In this document: positions 1 to 6,743 of the stretch, piece by piece
Layout of the letters: every line of letters begins with the position of its first letter
Position numbering within the stretch: position 1 is the first letter of the stretch
Assembly (NCBI GenBank): GCA_046462475.1
Contig: JBKGVB010000003.1
Coordinates: forward strand, 1 to 17,946
DNA: 17,946 bases
Source of the DNA: JASLCR01 sp046462475
GTDB lineage: Bacteria > Patescibacteriota > Saccharimonadia > Saccharimonadales > Saccharimonadaceae
Direction: 5' to 3'
Notes under the pieces: model-generated
The model's input: only the letters and a program-made list of their open reading frames with translations
Told to the model about the DNA's origin: nothing
Database searches by the model: none
Program-made: the position numbers and the translations under genes

Positions 1-2303
1 AGGTTGTACAGGTAGCGACAGAGCTACAGCTAACACTTTTCGATGGCATTACATCGGAGCAGCTTGATGAGGCGGTGATTCATACAGCGCTTCAAAATGT
101 TAAGGACGATCCAGACTTTGACAAAATCGCAGCGAGGTTGCTGCTCAAGAATATTTATAAGAATATTCTTGGTGACTACGAAAGTGACGCAGAGCTCAAA
201 AAGCTCCACGCGAAAGAATTTCCAAAATTTATTAAGCAGGCTACGAAAGACGGACTGCTCGATACTCGCATGAGTGATGGTCGCTTCGACCTTAAGAAGC
301 TCGGCGAGGCACTTGATCCAATTCACGACGAGCTATTTAAATATATTGGTGTCGTAACAAACAAGAATCGCTATGCACTGCGTAAGAATAGTGGCGCACC
401 GATTGAAACTCCACAGTTTACGCACATGCGTATTGCTATGGGGCTTAGCTACAACGAAGAGGATCCAACCGCAGCAGCAATCGACTTCTACGAGCACATG
501 GCACGTCTTGAGTACGTGGCCGGTGGCTCAACCCGTGTGAACGCTGGTGGTGCATTCCCGCAGCTTTCGAACTGCTTCCTCATGGAAGTCCAGGACGACA
601 TGGAATCGATCGCGAAATCAGTCCGCGACACGATGTGGATCGCAAAGGGAACAGGCGGTATCGGTATCACGATGACCAAACTTCGTGCGGCGGGTTCTCC
701 TGTAAAGACGACCAACACTGAATCAACTGGTCCAATTCCATTCATGAAAATGATCGATACAGCACTCTTTGCTGTTTCGCGTAAGGGTAAAAAAGCTGGT
801 GCAGCTGCCATGTACATGGAAAACTGGCACCTCAACTTCCCGCAGTTCCTTGACCTCAAGCAGAACTCTGGCGATCCGTATCTCCGTACTCGTATCATGA
901 ATACGGCTGTCTATATGAGTGACGAATTCATGAAGCGCGTTCAGGCCGACAAAGACTGGTACCTATTTGACCCAGCAGAAGTTTCTGACCTTCCGGAGCT
1001 TTATGGCGCAGAATTTTCTGCTCGCTACAACGAATACGTAAAGATGGCAGAAAAAGGCGAGTTGCAAGACTTTGCGAAAATCCCTGCTCGCCAGCAGTTC
1101 AAGCAGATTCTCACCGTACTTCAGGCAACAAGCCACCCATGGCTGACGTGGAAAGACACAATCAACGTCCGTGCCCTCAACAACAACACCGGTACGATTC
1201 ACTGTTCAAACCTTTGTACAGAGATCACGCTGCCACAAGACGAGAAGAATACGTCAGTTTGTAACCTCGTCTCAATTAATCTTTCTCGCCACCTAAATGC
1301 AGAAAACGAATGGGAATGGGACAAACTCGAGAAATCTGTCCGTTCAGCGATTCGCCAGCTTGATAATCTTTGTGACATTACAAATACGCCAATTCCTGAG
1401 GCAATGAACTCAAATCTTTCTAACCGTGCCGTCGGTCTTGGCTTGATGGGATTTTCTGACATCCTCGAAAAACTTGGCCATAGCTACGAATCTGAAGAAG
1501 CGTACGATCTGATCGACCAGCTGACAGAATTTATCAGCTACTATGCGATCGACGAATCAGCCGACCTCGCGAAATCTCGCGGCAGCTACCCGGAGTACAA
1601 GGGAAGTGGCTGGAGCAAAGGTGAGCTGCCTGTCGATACACTCGATGAGCTTGCTCGTCAGCGCAAAGTAAAAGTCGATGTAAACCGCAAAGCGCGTATG
1701 GACTGGGAGAAGCTCCGTGCGAAGGTAAAGAAAGGTATGCGAAATGCGACCGTAATGGCGATTGCACCGACTGCGAACATCGGCCTCGTGGCTGGTACGA
1801 CTCCAGGTCTTGATCCACAGTTTGCGCAGATCTTCTCACGCTCAACACTCTCAGGCAAATTTCTCGAGGTGAACGTCAACATGGTGAACGCACTGAAGGC
1901 TGAAGGCCTCTGGGACGAAGTAAAAGACGAAGTCTTGGCTCGCCAGGGCGACATCCAGGGTATCACAGTGATTCCGCAGAAAATCAAGGATGTTTACAAG
2001 ACATCGTTCCAGCTTTCGCCATATGCCTTTATTGAAGTTGCTGCTCGTGCACAAAAGTGGGTCGACCAAGCAATCTCTCGCAATATGTATCTGGAGACAC
2101 GAAATATCGATGACTACGTAGATATTTATACCGAGTGCTGGAAGCGCGGTCTCAAGACAACCTACTACTTGCATGTTAAGCCTCGTCACCAAGCTGAACA
2201 ATCGACGACGAAGGTGAATAAATCTGAAGAACTCGCAAAATCATCTGGCGGTCAACGAAAAGCAGGATTCGGCTTTGCGAAAAAGCAATCAGTAGGGGTG
2301 TAG
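1..2303 (+). CDS. nrdA: Class I ribonucleotide reductase, catalytic alpha subunit (5' partial)
   Basis: Reduces ribonucleotides to deoxyribonucleotides with the NrdB subunit encoded downstream. The gene enters the window already open: the first full codon is at 3, and codons 3-74 read as the ATP-cone (…LTLFDGITSEQLDEA…), so the GTG at 75 is internal. The core family residues are present: first active-site Cys (codon 573-575, SNCFLM), the Asn-x-Cys-x-Glu radical motif NLCTE (1209-1223), the partner Cys (1260-1262, SVCNL) and the radical-transfer Tyr pair (2163-2168, TTYYLH). An ATP cone at the N-terminus implies overall activity control by ATP/dATP. Oddly, the 44 residues after the Tyr pair contain no cysteine, although family members normally end in a mobile tail with a redox CxxC. 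That motif is found in the next small ORF. The stop is TAG. The family call is very secure; the missing tail is seen directly. Confidence 0.97.
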   Translation, partial: VVQVATELQLTLFDGITSEQLDEAVIHTALQNVKDDPDFDKIAARLLLKNIYKNILGDYESDAELKKLHAKEFPKFIKQATKDGLLDTRMSDGRFDLKKLGEALDPIHDELFKYIGVVTNKNRYALRKNSGAPIETPQFTHMRIAMGLSYNEEDPTAAAIDFYEHMARLEYVAGGSTRVNAGGAFPQLSNCFLMEVQDDMESIAKSVRDTMWIAKGTGGIGITMTKLRAAGSPVKTTNTESTGPIPFMKMIDTALFAVSRKGKKAGAAAMYMENWHLNFPQFLDLKQNSGDPYLRTRIMNTAVYMSDEFMKRVQADKDWYLFDPAEVSDLPELYGAEFSARYNEYVKMAEKGELQDFAKIPARQQFKQILTVLQATSHPWLTWKDTINVRALNNNTGTIHCSNLCTEITLPQDEKNTSVCNLVSINLSRHLNAENEWEWDKLEKSVRSAIRQLDNLCDITNTPIPEAMNSNLSNRAVGLGLMGFSDILEKLGHSYESEEAYDLIDQLTEFISYYAIDESADLAKSRGSYPEYKGSGWSKGELPVDTLDELARQRKVKVDVNRKARMDWEKLRAKVKKGMRNATVMAIAPTANIGLVAGTTPGLDPQFAQIFSRSTLSGKFLEVNVNMVNALKAEGLWDEVKDEVLARQGDIQGITVIPQKIKDVYKTSFQLSPYAFIEVAARAQKWVDQAISRNMYLETRNIDDYVDIYTECWKRGLKTTYYLHVKPRHQAEQSTTKVNKSEELAKSSGGQRKAGFGFAKKQSVGV

Positions 2304-2364
2304 GTATGGATGGACAAGATAACTAAGTAATCGAAACAAAATAACAAAATAGGGGGAATAAGAC

Positions 2365-2538
2365 ATGAATGCAAACACAATTATCGACGACAACATGACA
2401 CTAGACGAAAAACTAGCTGCAATCGACGCGGCTATGAAAGCAGCGCAGTCAGTAGCTGATGATCAGGCTGCGGCGAATGGCCAAGTATCGGCGCCAATCG
2501 ATCCAGCGCTCTTAACAATCTGTGACGGCTGTGAGTAG
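2365..2538 (+). CDS. 57-aa protein ending in CxxC, probable detached C-terminal tail of NrdA
   Basis: This short ORF begins 61 nt after the nrdA stop with a good Shine-Dalgarno (AGGGGGAA, 2351-2358). It encodes an Ala/Asp-rich, probably helical segment (residues 12-37), a linker, and the ending APIDPALLTICDGCE. A terminal CxxC followed by one residue is what full-length class I NrdA proteins carry as the swinging tail that re-reduces the active-site disulfide, and the upstream NrdA lacks it. The ORF is in a different frame from nrdA and has an in-frame stop (TAA, 2359-2361) just upstream, so a single frameshift error does not simply join them. I infer that it supplies the reductant dithiol in trans. 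Alternatives are an independent small dithiol carrier, or decay of a once-fused gene. Its stop overlaps the start of the next ORF, which suggests coupled translation. Confidence 0.8.
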   Translation: MNANTIIDDNMTLDEKLAAIDAAMKAAQSVADDQAAANGQVSAPIDPALLTICDGCE

Positions 2539-2785
2539 ATTCGATCGAGCTACTGAGCTGGCTGACCTCGCTGAGGTACATCACGAGCTAATTGGGGCTA
2601 CTCCCGGCGACTTTCGCCAAGAAGTCTTACTAGCCCGGCAAGCTGCTCAGATCAATCTTGGAGTTCATATCATTCATCAGGGTGAACGTGTTCGGTTGTT
2701 GCATCAAGATAAAGCTGCTCGAGATATGGGGCAAGGCGTGTTATTTACAAAAGGAGAAGGAGGAGAACAATGGCAGGCATCTTAG
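2531..2785 (+). CDS. Unknown 84-aa protein inside the nrd operon
   Basis: Not recognised. The ORF starts at GTG 2531 (alternative GTG at 2522) within the last codons of the CxxC ORF (GTGAGTAG overlap) and runs 16 nt into nrdB, so it is tightly nested between two nrd genes. It has no Shine-Dalgarno of its own; re-initiation after the upstream stop would be needed. The product is soluble-looking, with a charged amphipathic N-terminal half (SRFDRATELADLAEVHHEL) and a His/Arg/Gln-rich middle. It has no cysteine, no signal peptide and no membrane segment. Its last codons overlap the strong ribosome site of nrdB, so translating it could affect nrdB initiation. Position suggests a reductase accessory or regulator, but that is inference from context only. 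Without it there would be a 230-nt gap inside an otherwise compact operon. Confidence 0.55.
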   Translation: MSRFDRATELADLAEVHHELIGATPGDFRQEVLLARQAAQINLGVHIIHQGERVRLLHQDKAARDMGQGVLFTKGEGGEQWQAS

Positions 2786-3765
2786 GAACTGGCATTCAAG
2801 ACGGATTGCTACTCAAGCCAATCCACTACAAATGGGCAATGGATCTTTACGACCAGGCTGTGGCAAATACATGGTTTCCAAATGAGATTCAGCTAGGACA
2901 GGATCTTCAGGACTGGAAGAAGATGACTGATGAGGAAAAGCACGCGCTTGAATTCCTCATGAGCTATTTCAACCCAAATGAGCTTCTCGTGAATAAGGCG
3001 CTTGCATTCGGTGTGTATCCGTACGTAAACGCAGCCGAATGTCACCTGTATCTCGCGAAGCAGATGTGGGAAGAAGCGAATCACTGTATGAGTTTTGAAT
3101 ACGTGCTCGAGACATTCCCGATCGACCGCGAAAAGGCCTACGCTGGTCACGTCGAAGTGCCATCGATGGCTCGCAAAGAAGAGTTCGAGACGAAGTTTAT
3201 CAAGCGCATGACTGAGGACACGCTTGATATTACGACAACTGAAGGTAAGAAGGACTTTGTTCGCAATCTCATCGCCTACAATATCATTCTCGAAGGTATT
3301 TGGTTCTACTCTGGTTTTATGGTGGCGCTTTCATTCCGCCAGCGCAACCTCATGCGCAACTTTGGTTCACTCATGGACTGGATTATCCGCGACGAGTCGC
3401 TTCACCTTAAGTTTGGTATCAACCTCATCCTGACAGTCCTCGAAGAAAATGAAGACCTTCAGACTGAAGAATTCGCGGCTGAAATCAAGCAAATGATTCT
3501 CGACGCTGTCGAGATGGAAGAACAGTACAACAATGACCTATTGCCAAAGGGTATCCTCGGTCTGAACGCCGACTACGTGAACCAGTATGTGAAGTATCTC
3601 ACGGACCGCCGTCTTGAAGAGCTTGGATTTGAAGCGCACTACAAGGTGTCAAACCCAGCGAAATGGATGGCAGCAGCCAATGACACACTTGAACTCGTGA
3701 ACTTCTTTGAAAGTACCAACACGAGCTATGAGGTCAACGCTGGAACGAGCAAGAAGGAAGACTAA
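2770..3765 (+). CDS. nrdB: Class I ribonucleotide reductase radical subunit (beta), class Ic-like
   Basis: Ferritin-like R2 subunit that generates and holds the oxidant needed by NrdA. ATG 2770 is preceded by a strong Shine-Dalgarno run (GGAGAAGGAGGAG, 2753-2765). All six metal ligands can be aligned: Glu71 (NPNELLV), Glu102 and His105 (WEEANH), Glu175 (ILEGIWFY), Glu209 and His212 (RDESLH). The residue four after the first His, normally the radical Tyr (HxxxY), is Phe109 (codon 3094-3096), and the first ligand is Glu rather than Asp. Both features match the Chlamydia trachomatis class Ic protein, which uses a Mn/Fe cofactor instead of a tyrosyl radical. Trp35 and Asp208 of the transfer path are present, as is a C-terminal Tyr320. 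At 331 aa the length is normal. Family assignment is certain; the metal identity is inference. Confidence 0.97.
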   Translation: MAGILGTGIQDGLLLKPIHYKWAMDLYDQAVANTWFPNEIQLGQDLQDWKKMTDEEKHALEFLMSYFNPNELLVNKALAFGVYPYVNAAECHLYLAKQMWEEANHCMSFEYVLETFPIDREKAYAGHVEVPSMARKEEFETKFIKRMTEDTLDITTTEGKKDFVRNLIAYNIILEGIWFYSGFMVALSFRQRNLMRNFGSLMDWIIRDESLHLKFGINLILTVLEENEDLQTEEFAAEIKQMILDAVEMEEQYNNDLLPKGILGLNADYVNQYVKYLTDRRLEELGFEAHYKVSNPAKWMAAANDTLELVNFFESTNTSYEVNAGTSKKED

Positions 3766-3789
3766 CGAGGAAAGATTACTACGAAATGG

Positions 3790-3820
3790 GCGCGGCAACT
3801 TACCGCGCTTATTTTATTTT
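3790..3820 (+). terminator. Rho-independent terminator of the nrd operon
   Basis: Perfect 6-bp stem GCGCGG (3790-3795) / CCGCGC (3803-3808) with a 7-nt loop, followed by a T-rich run (TTATTTTATTTT). It lies 25 nt after the nrdB stop and separates the reductase operon from the AT-rich genes that follow. Confidence 0.85.
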
Positions 3821-3826
3821 CTGAAC

Positions 3827-4033
3827 ATGGGTGAATATATTCCCACCTTTAACAAACTTGTTATACTAGAAGACAGCAACGGAAAACCTTTGCCAACCAT
3901 CCTCACTAAAAAACAGAATGGTCAATGCATAGCCTACCAGCCACAAGATACTAGCATCATAAAACAAGGTACGCAGGCCACTCGGTACTTAATAAAGTTG
4001 GCAGCATTGCCGGAGGGAAAGAATTGTGAATAA
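3827..4033 (+). CDS. Hypothetical 68-aa protein
   Basis: Not recognised. The open frame continues upstream to 3707, but that part overlaps nrdB and crosses its terminator, so ATG 3827 is the first believable start. No clear Shine-Dalgarno precedes it. The product is small and soluble (MGEYIPTFNKLVILEDSNGK…), with two cysteines and no membrane segment. It overlaps the start of the next gene by 8 nt, which argues for a coupled pair. Base composition is more AT-rich than the nrd operon. An extended -10-like element (TGTTATACT, 3859-3867) lies inside this ORF; if that is a promoter for the downstream membrane protein, this ORF may be non-coding. Confidence is therefore limited. Confidence 0.4.
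   Translation: MGEYIPTFNKLVILEDSNGKPLPTILTKKQNGQCIAYQPQDTSIIKQGTQATRYLIKLAALPEGKNCE
3859..3867 (+). promoter_or_regulatory. Possible extended -10 promoter inside the 68-aa ORF
   Basis: TGTTATACT matches the extended -10 form seen before several leaderless genes in this window, but no start codon lies at the matching distance. It could give a transcript with a leader of about 150 nt for the membrane protein at 4026. No good -35 was found. Confidence 0.3.
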
Positions 4034-4346
4034 AAAAAGCATAACTAACGATACAACTTTTGCCGGTAGGAGATGGTTTTTCTACTTTGCAACGTTCTTT
4101 GCCATTATTCCACTTGTTGTAGGCTTAATAACTTCATTGGTAAGCGGTGATCAGGACACTACATTCCATATCCTAACTGCAATTACTACAGGAGTACTTG
4201 GAATCATAGTTTCGATAATCAGTTTAATCTACGATGATAAAAAGCTAGATAGAATCTTATCTTCAATCTATATTGTTTGGTTTCTCTATTTAATTGCGTC
4301 TGGGATATTTTCGGCTATTATTGGCGGGATGCAACCCTTAGGATAA
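4026..4346 (+). CDS. Hypothetical three-TM membrane protein, 106 aa
   Basis: Family not recognised. GTG 4026 follows a Shine-Dalgarno GGAGGG (4012-4017) and overlaps the stop of the preceding ORF by 8 nt. Three hydrophobic segments are evident at about residues 17-39, 48-69 and 78-100, separated by short charged loops (DDKKLDR between the second and third), and the N-terminus is Lys-rich. There is no signal peptide and no catalytic motif. The coding sequence is AT-rich relative to mntH and nrdB, with much more A/T-ending codon use, so it may be a recent arrival or a weakly expressed gene. It ends in TAA. Function cannot be assigned. Confidence 0.75.
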   Translation: MNKKSITNDTTFAGRRWFFYFATFFAIIPLVVGLITSLVSGDQDTTFHILTAITTGVLGIIVSIISLIYDDKKLDRILSSIYIVWFLYLIASGIFSAIIGGMQPLG

Positions 4347-4387
4347 GAGAATGGTCCACCGCTATAGCGTTATATGTTGCTAACTCT

Positions 4388-4403
4388 ACACTATCTATAG
4401 TGT
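4388..4403. promoter_or_regulatory. Palindromic operator-like site upstream of mntH
   Basis: Perfect 7-bp inverted repeat ACACTAT-CT-ATAGTGT. It overlaps a -10-like TATAGT (4396-4401) and a second nested palindrome TAGTG-T-CACTA (4398-4408). A further perfect palindrome, CGCTATAGCG, lies at 4360-4369. The position about 55 nt before the mntH start fits a repressor site, for example for a metal-responsive regulator (MntR/DtxR or Fur type). The regulator itself is not identified. Confidence 0.5.
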
Positions 4404-4458
4404 CACTAGCGGCGTAAAATGAAGACATGAACGGCAAAAAACAAACAGGGAGAGGGTA

Positions 4459-5670
4459 GTGGTTCGTAAGGCTCGCCAGGTTGCAACACTTCTTGGGCCA
4501 GCCTTTGTGGCGGCGGTGGCATATGTAGATCCGGGCAATTTCGCGGCGAATTTTAGCGCCGGTGCAGGGTACGGTTATTTGCTTCTCTGGGTGTTAATCG
4601 TCGCCAATCTCATGGCGTGTTTGGTGCAATATTTAAGCGCCAAAGTCGGCGTCGTAACGGGTATGAGCTTGCCGGAAGTTGTGGCGACAAAGCTTGGCAG
4701 GAAAAGTAGAATCGCCTATTGGATCCAGGCAGAGATCGTGGCTGCGGCGTGTGACCTGGCAGAGGTAATCGGTGGCGCGATCGCGTTAAAATTATTGTTC
4801 AATGTGCCGCTCGTTGCGGGTGGCGTGATTACTGGACTAGTTTCACTCTTGCTCCTGACAACGTACAGCAGGCGAGGGCAGAAGCTTTATGAACGCATCA
4901 TCGTCGGTATGCTTATCATCATCCCGCTGGGATTTATCGTCGGACTTGTCATGCATCCGCCGGAGGCTGGACCGCTATTCAGCGGGCTTGTTCCACGACT
5001 ACAAGGCAAAGATACGATACTTTTGGCCGTAGCTATGCTCGGCGCGACGATCATGCCACATGTTGTCTATCTGCACTCGGCACTGTCGCGTGATCGCCAT
5101 GGCAAGCTTGAAGGTAAGAGGCTTCGCGAGATTTTGCGGGCGACGAAGATTGATGTTGGTATCGCCATGGTGCTGGCTGGTAGCGTGAATATCGCTATGT
5201 TGGTACTTGCGGCATCGGTGTTGCGTGGTAATTCTGGGGCAGAATCGCTCGAAGGAATTTTCTCATCACTCGGCACTGTGGTGGCACCACTTGTGGCGTG
5301 GTTATTTGCACTAGGATTGCTCGTCTCAGGCTTTGCAAGCACGGCAGTCGGTACGCAGGCTGGGGAAGTGATCATGAAGGGTTTACTAAAAAAGCAAATT
5401 CATCCTTTCTTGCGCCGGACAATTGTTATTATCCCGTCGATCTTGCTGCTAGCGTTTGCTGTGGATCCGACAAAAGCGCTCATCATCTCTCAAGTTGCAC
5501 TGAGCTTTGGTATTCCATTTGCACTGGCGCCACTGGCACTCATCACTGGCAATAGAAAGATCATGGGTGCGAGCATAAATGCTTCCTATCTTCAGTGGCT
5601 GATATGGGTCATCGTTGGATTTGTGAGTGCATTAAATGTGCTACTGATCTGGCTGACGGTAGCTAACTAG
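4459..5670 (+). CDS. mntH: NRAMP-family divalent metal (Mn2+) importer
   Basis: Proton-coupled transporter importing Mn2+ (and Fe2+) across the cytoplasmic membrane. At 403 aa with about eleven hydrophobic segments it has the normal size. The two unwound metal-binding helices show their signatures: DPGN at residues 24-27 and GATIMPH at 195-201 (metal-site Ala196 and Met199). The start is taken as GTG 4459, with a purine-rich site GGGAG about 6 nt before it. A 10-codon ORF (MNGKKQTGRG, 4427-4459) ends at TAGTG, overlapping this start by one base, and may couple translation. A palindromic operator-like site lies upstream. The gene converges with the Crp-family gene, stops only 3 nt apart. Its position near a probable Mn/Fe ribonucleotide reductase suggests Mn supply; that link is inference. 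Confidence 0.95.
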   Translation: MVRKARQVATLLGPAFVAAVAYVDPGNFAANFSAGAGYGYLLLWVLIVANLMACLVQYLSAKVGVVTGMSLPEVVATKLGRKSRIAYWIQAEIVAAACDLAEVIGGAIALKLLFNVPLVAGGVITGLVSLLLLTTYSRRGQKLYERIIVGMLIIIPLGFIVGLVMHPPEAGPLFSGLVPRLQGKDTILLAVAMLGATIMPHVVYLHSALSRDRHGKLEGKRLREILRATKIDVGIAMVLAGSVNIAMLVLAASVLRGNSGAESLEGIFSSLGTVVAPLVAWLFALGLLVSGFASTAVGTQAGEVIMKGLLKKQIHPFLRRTIVIIPSILLLAFAVDPTKALIISQVALSFGIPFALAPLALITGNRKIMGASINASYLQWLIWVIVGFVSALNVLLIWLTVAN

Positions 5671-5673
5671 CCA

Positions 5674-6330
5674 CTATTTTAATTGTTTGCGAAGCTTGGG
5701 TCGATTGATTTCGAATCGCTGGCTTCGATTGTTGCGAAGAAGAGTCGAGCAACTTGGGTCGTTCAAGGTGATATTGACTGTCTCGCGGGTAAGACCAGTT
5801 AGATCGGCAAGCGTCTGCTGCGTAACAGGAAAGTCAATACGATACCAATCACTTGCACTAGGATTTTGGGTCGCATGCTGATCGCAGAGATAGGAAAGCG
5901 CTTGCAGGATTTTTTGCTTGGCGCTGCTTTTCTCCATGCTCTTCAGGCGGCTAACGATATGATCCATTTCTGTGGCGTACCAGCGCAATGTATCGGCAGT
6001 AAAGTGGGGAGAGACTCGTAATTTTTCTCGAAATTTCGTGAGACTCACCAGGAGCACCTCCGTTTTACAAAGCGTAGCATAGTACGCATCGACGGCTGGT
6101 TTATCCTCAAAAGAATAAAATAGAGGAGCGATGCTACCCTCACCGCCAATATGGAGAATTTTTTCATTGCCATCGCTATCGATATCAAAGAATTTTATCG
6201 CGCCCTTCTTAACAAACACCACGTGAGTCGGTTGATCGCCGTCATAGATAATGGTCTGACCAGCGGCGTATGTACGCTCTATGGCATCGGGAAAATGTTC
6301 TTGAACCTCTTTGGGCGTGAATATGTTCAC
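5674..6330 (-). CDS. Crp/Fnr-family transcription regulator
   Basis: 218-aa regulator with an N-terminal cyclic-nucleotide-binding-type beta-barrel (about residues 15-110, with YDGDQPTHVVFVKKGAIKFF) and a C-terminal winged helix-turn-helix (about 140-212). The helix-turn-helix reads PVTQQTLADLTGLTRETVN, with the recognition helix near 180-190. No Cys cluster of the Fnr [4Fe-4S] type is present; the two or three cysteines are scattered. The phosphate-binding Arg of true cAMP receptors is not evident, so the ligand is unknown. The start is GTG 6330, which has no well-spaced Shine-Dalgarno; a -10-like TATGAC ends 9 nt upstream. The imperfect site TGTGT-N8-ACACA (6339-6356) overlaps this region and could be autoregulatory. 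Targets are not known; mntH is the convergent neighbour. Confidence 0.9.
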   Translation of the reverse strand: MNIFTPKEVQEHFPDAIERTYAAGQTIIYDGDQPTHVVFVKKGAIKFFDIDSDGNEKILHIGGEGSIAPLFYSFEDKPAVDAYYATLCKTEVLLVSLTKFREKLRVSPHFTADTLRWYATEMDHIVSRLKSMEKSSAKQKILQALSYLCDQHATQNPSASDWYRIDFPVTQQTLADLTGLTRETVNITLNDPSCSTLLRNNRSQRFEINRPKLRKQLK

Positions 6331-6338
6331 ACTCCCAT

Positions 6339-6356
6339 TGTGTCATACTCAACACA
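6339..6356. promoter_or_regulatory. Inverted repeat at the Crp-family gene start
   Basis: TGTGT-N8-ACACA lies 9-26 nt upstream of the GTG start and covers the -10-like TATGAC of the minus-strand gene. Spacing and half-site style resemble Crp/Fnr-type operators, so autoregulation is possible. Confidence 0.35.
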
Positions 6357-6480
6357 TTTTCGGTAGATAGAGTCACAACAAGCACGTGAGACACTTTACA
6401 GACAGGATTTTTCGATCAGTTTACACTAGTACATAAGCTGCGGGAACGTGGTGGAAAGTAAGAGTAAGGGAGGGGAAAAG

Positions 6481-6687
6481 ATGAGGACTACTCATAAAGA
6501 TCGAGTTGCATTTATCGATCACCTAGAAAAGAAATACTCACAAAAAATCCAACACTACAAGCTAGGTAAGCAAGAACGTTCAGTCAGACAGCAGCTCCGC
6601 ACCATACGCGGTACACATATGAATGGTGATCTGGACTATGAAGCCACAGATTTCACTCTTTTGAATGGTCGTCGGCTAGCGTACTAA
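6481..6687 (+). CDS. Hypothetical 68-aa basic protein
   Basis: Not recognised. The frame is open from GTG 6448, but ATG 6481 has a strong Shine-Dalgarno (GGGAGGGG, 6468-6474) and is preferred. The product is small, soluble and very basic, with a predicted helical N-terminal half (TTHKDRVAFIDHLEKKYSQK) and Arg-rich centre (RSVRQQLRTIRGTH). It has no Cys and no membrane segment. The charge suggests nucleic-acid or ribosome association, which is a guess. It is a single-gene unit divergent from the Crp-family gene, and it shares a bidirectional terminator with rnhA. Confidence 0.7.
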   Translation: MRTTHKDRVAFIDHLEKKYSQKIQHYKLGKQERSVRQQLRTIRGTHMNGDLDYEATDFTLLNGRRLAY

Positions 6688-6708
6688 TGTGAAAAACCTC
6701 TGCTTTTA

Positions 6709-6740
6709 AAAAGATCTGCCAAGGACCAGGCAGATCTTTT
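6709..6740. terminator. Bidirectional terminator between the 68-aa gene and rnhA
   Basis: Perfect 12-bp stem AAAAGATCTGCC (6709-6720) / GGCAGATCTTTT (6729-6740) with an 8-nt loop. A/T runs on both flanks give U-tracts in both directions, matching the convergent gene ends at 6687 and 6744. Confidence 0.9.
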
Positions 6741-6743
6741 ATG

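Noticed and set aside
488..898. Antisense ORF within nrdA
   Set aside because: It is opposite the conserved NrdA core and shows no promoter or Shine-Dalgarno.
2304..2364. nrdA and the CxxC ORF as one gene broken by a sequencing frameshift
   Set aside because: The small ORF has its own Shine-Dalgarno, an in-frame stop directly before its ATG, and 61 nt of non-coding sequence before it. A single indel cannot join them cleanly, though a larger assembly error cannot be excluded without reads.
3707..3826. Upstream extension of the 68-aa ORF
   Set aside because: It overlaps nrdB and passes through the nrd terminator hairpin.
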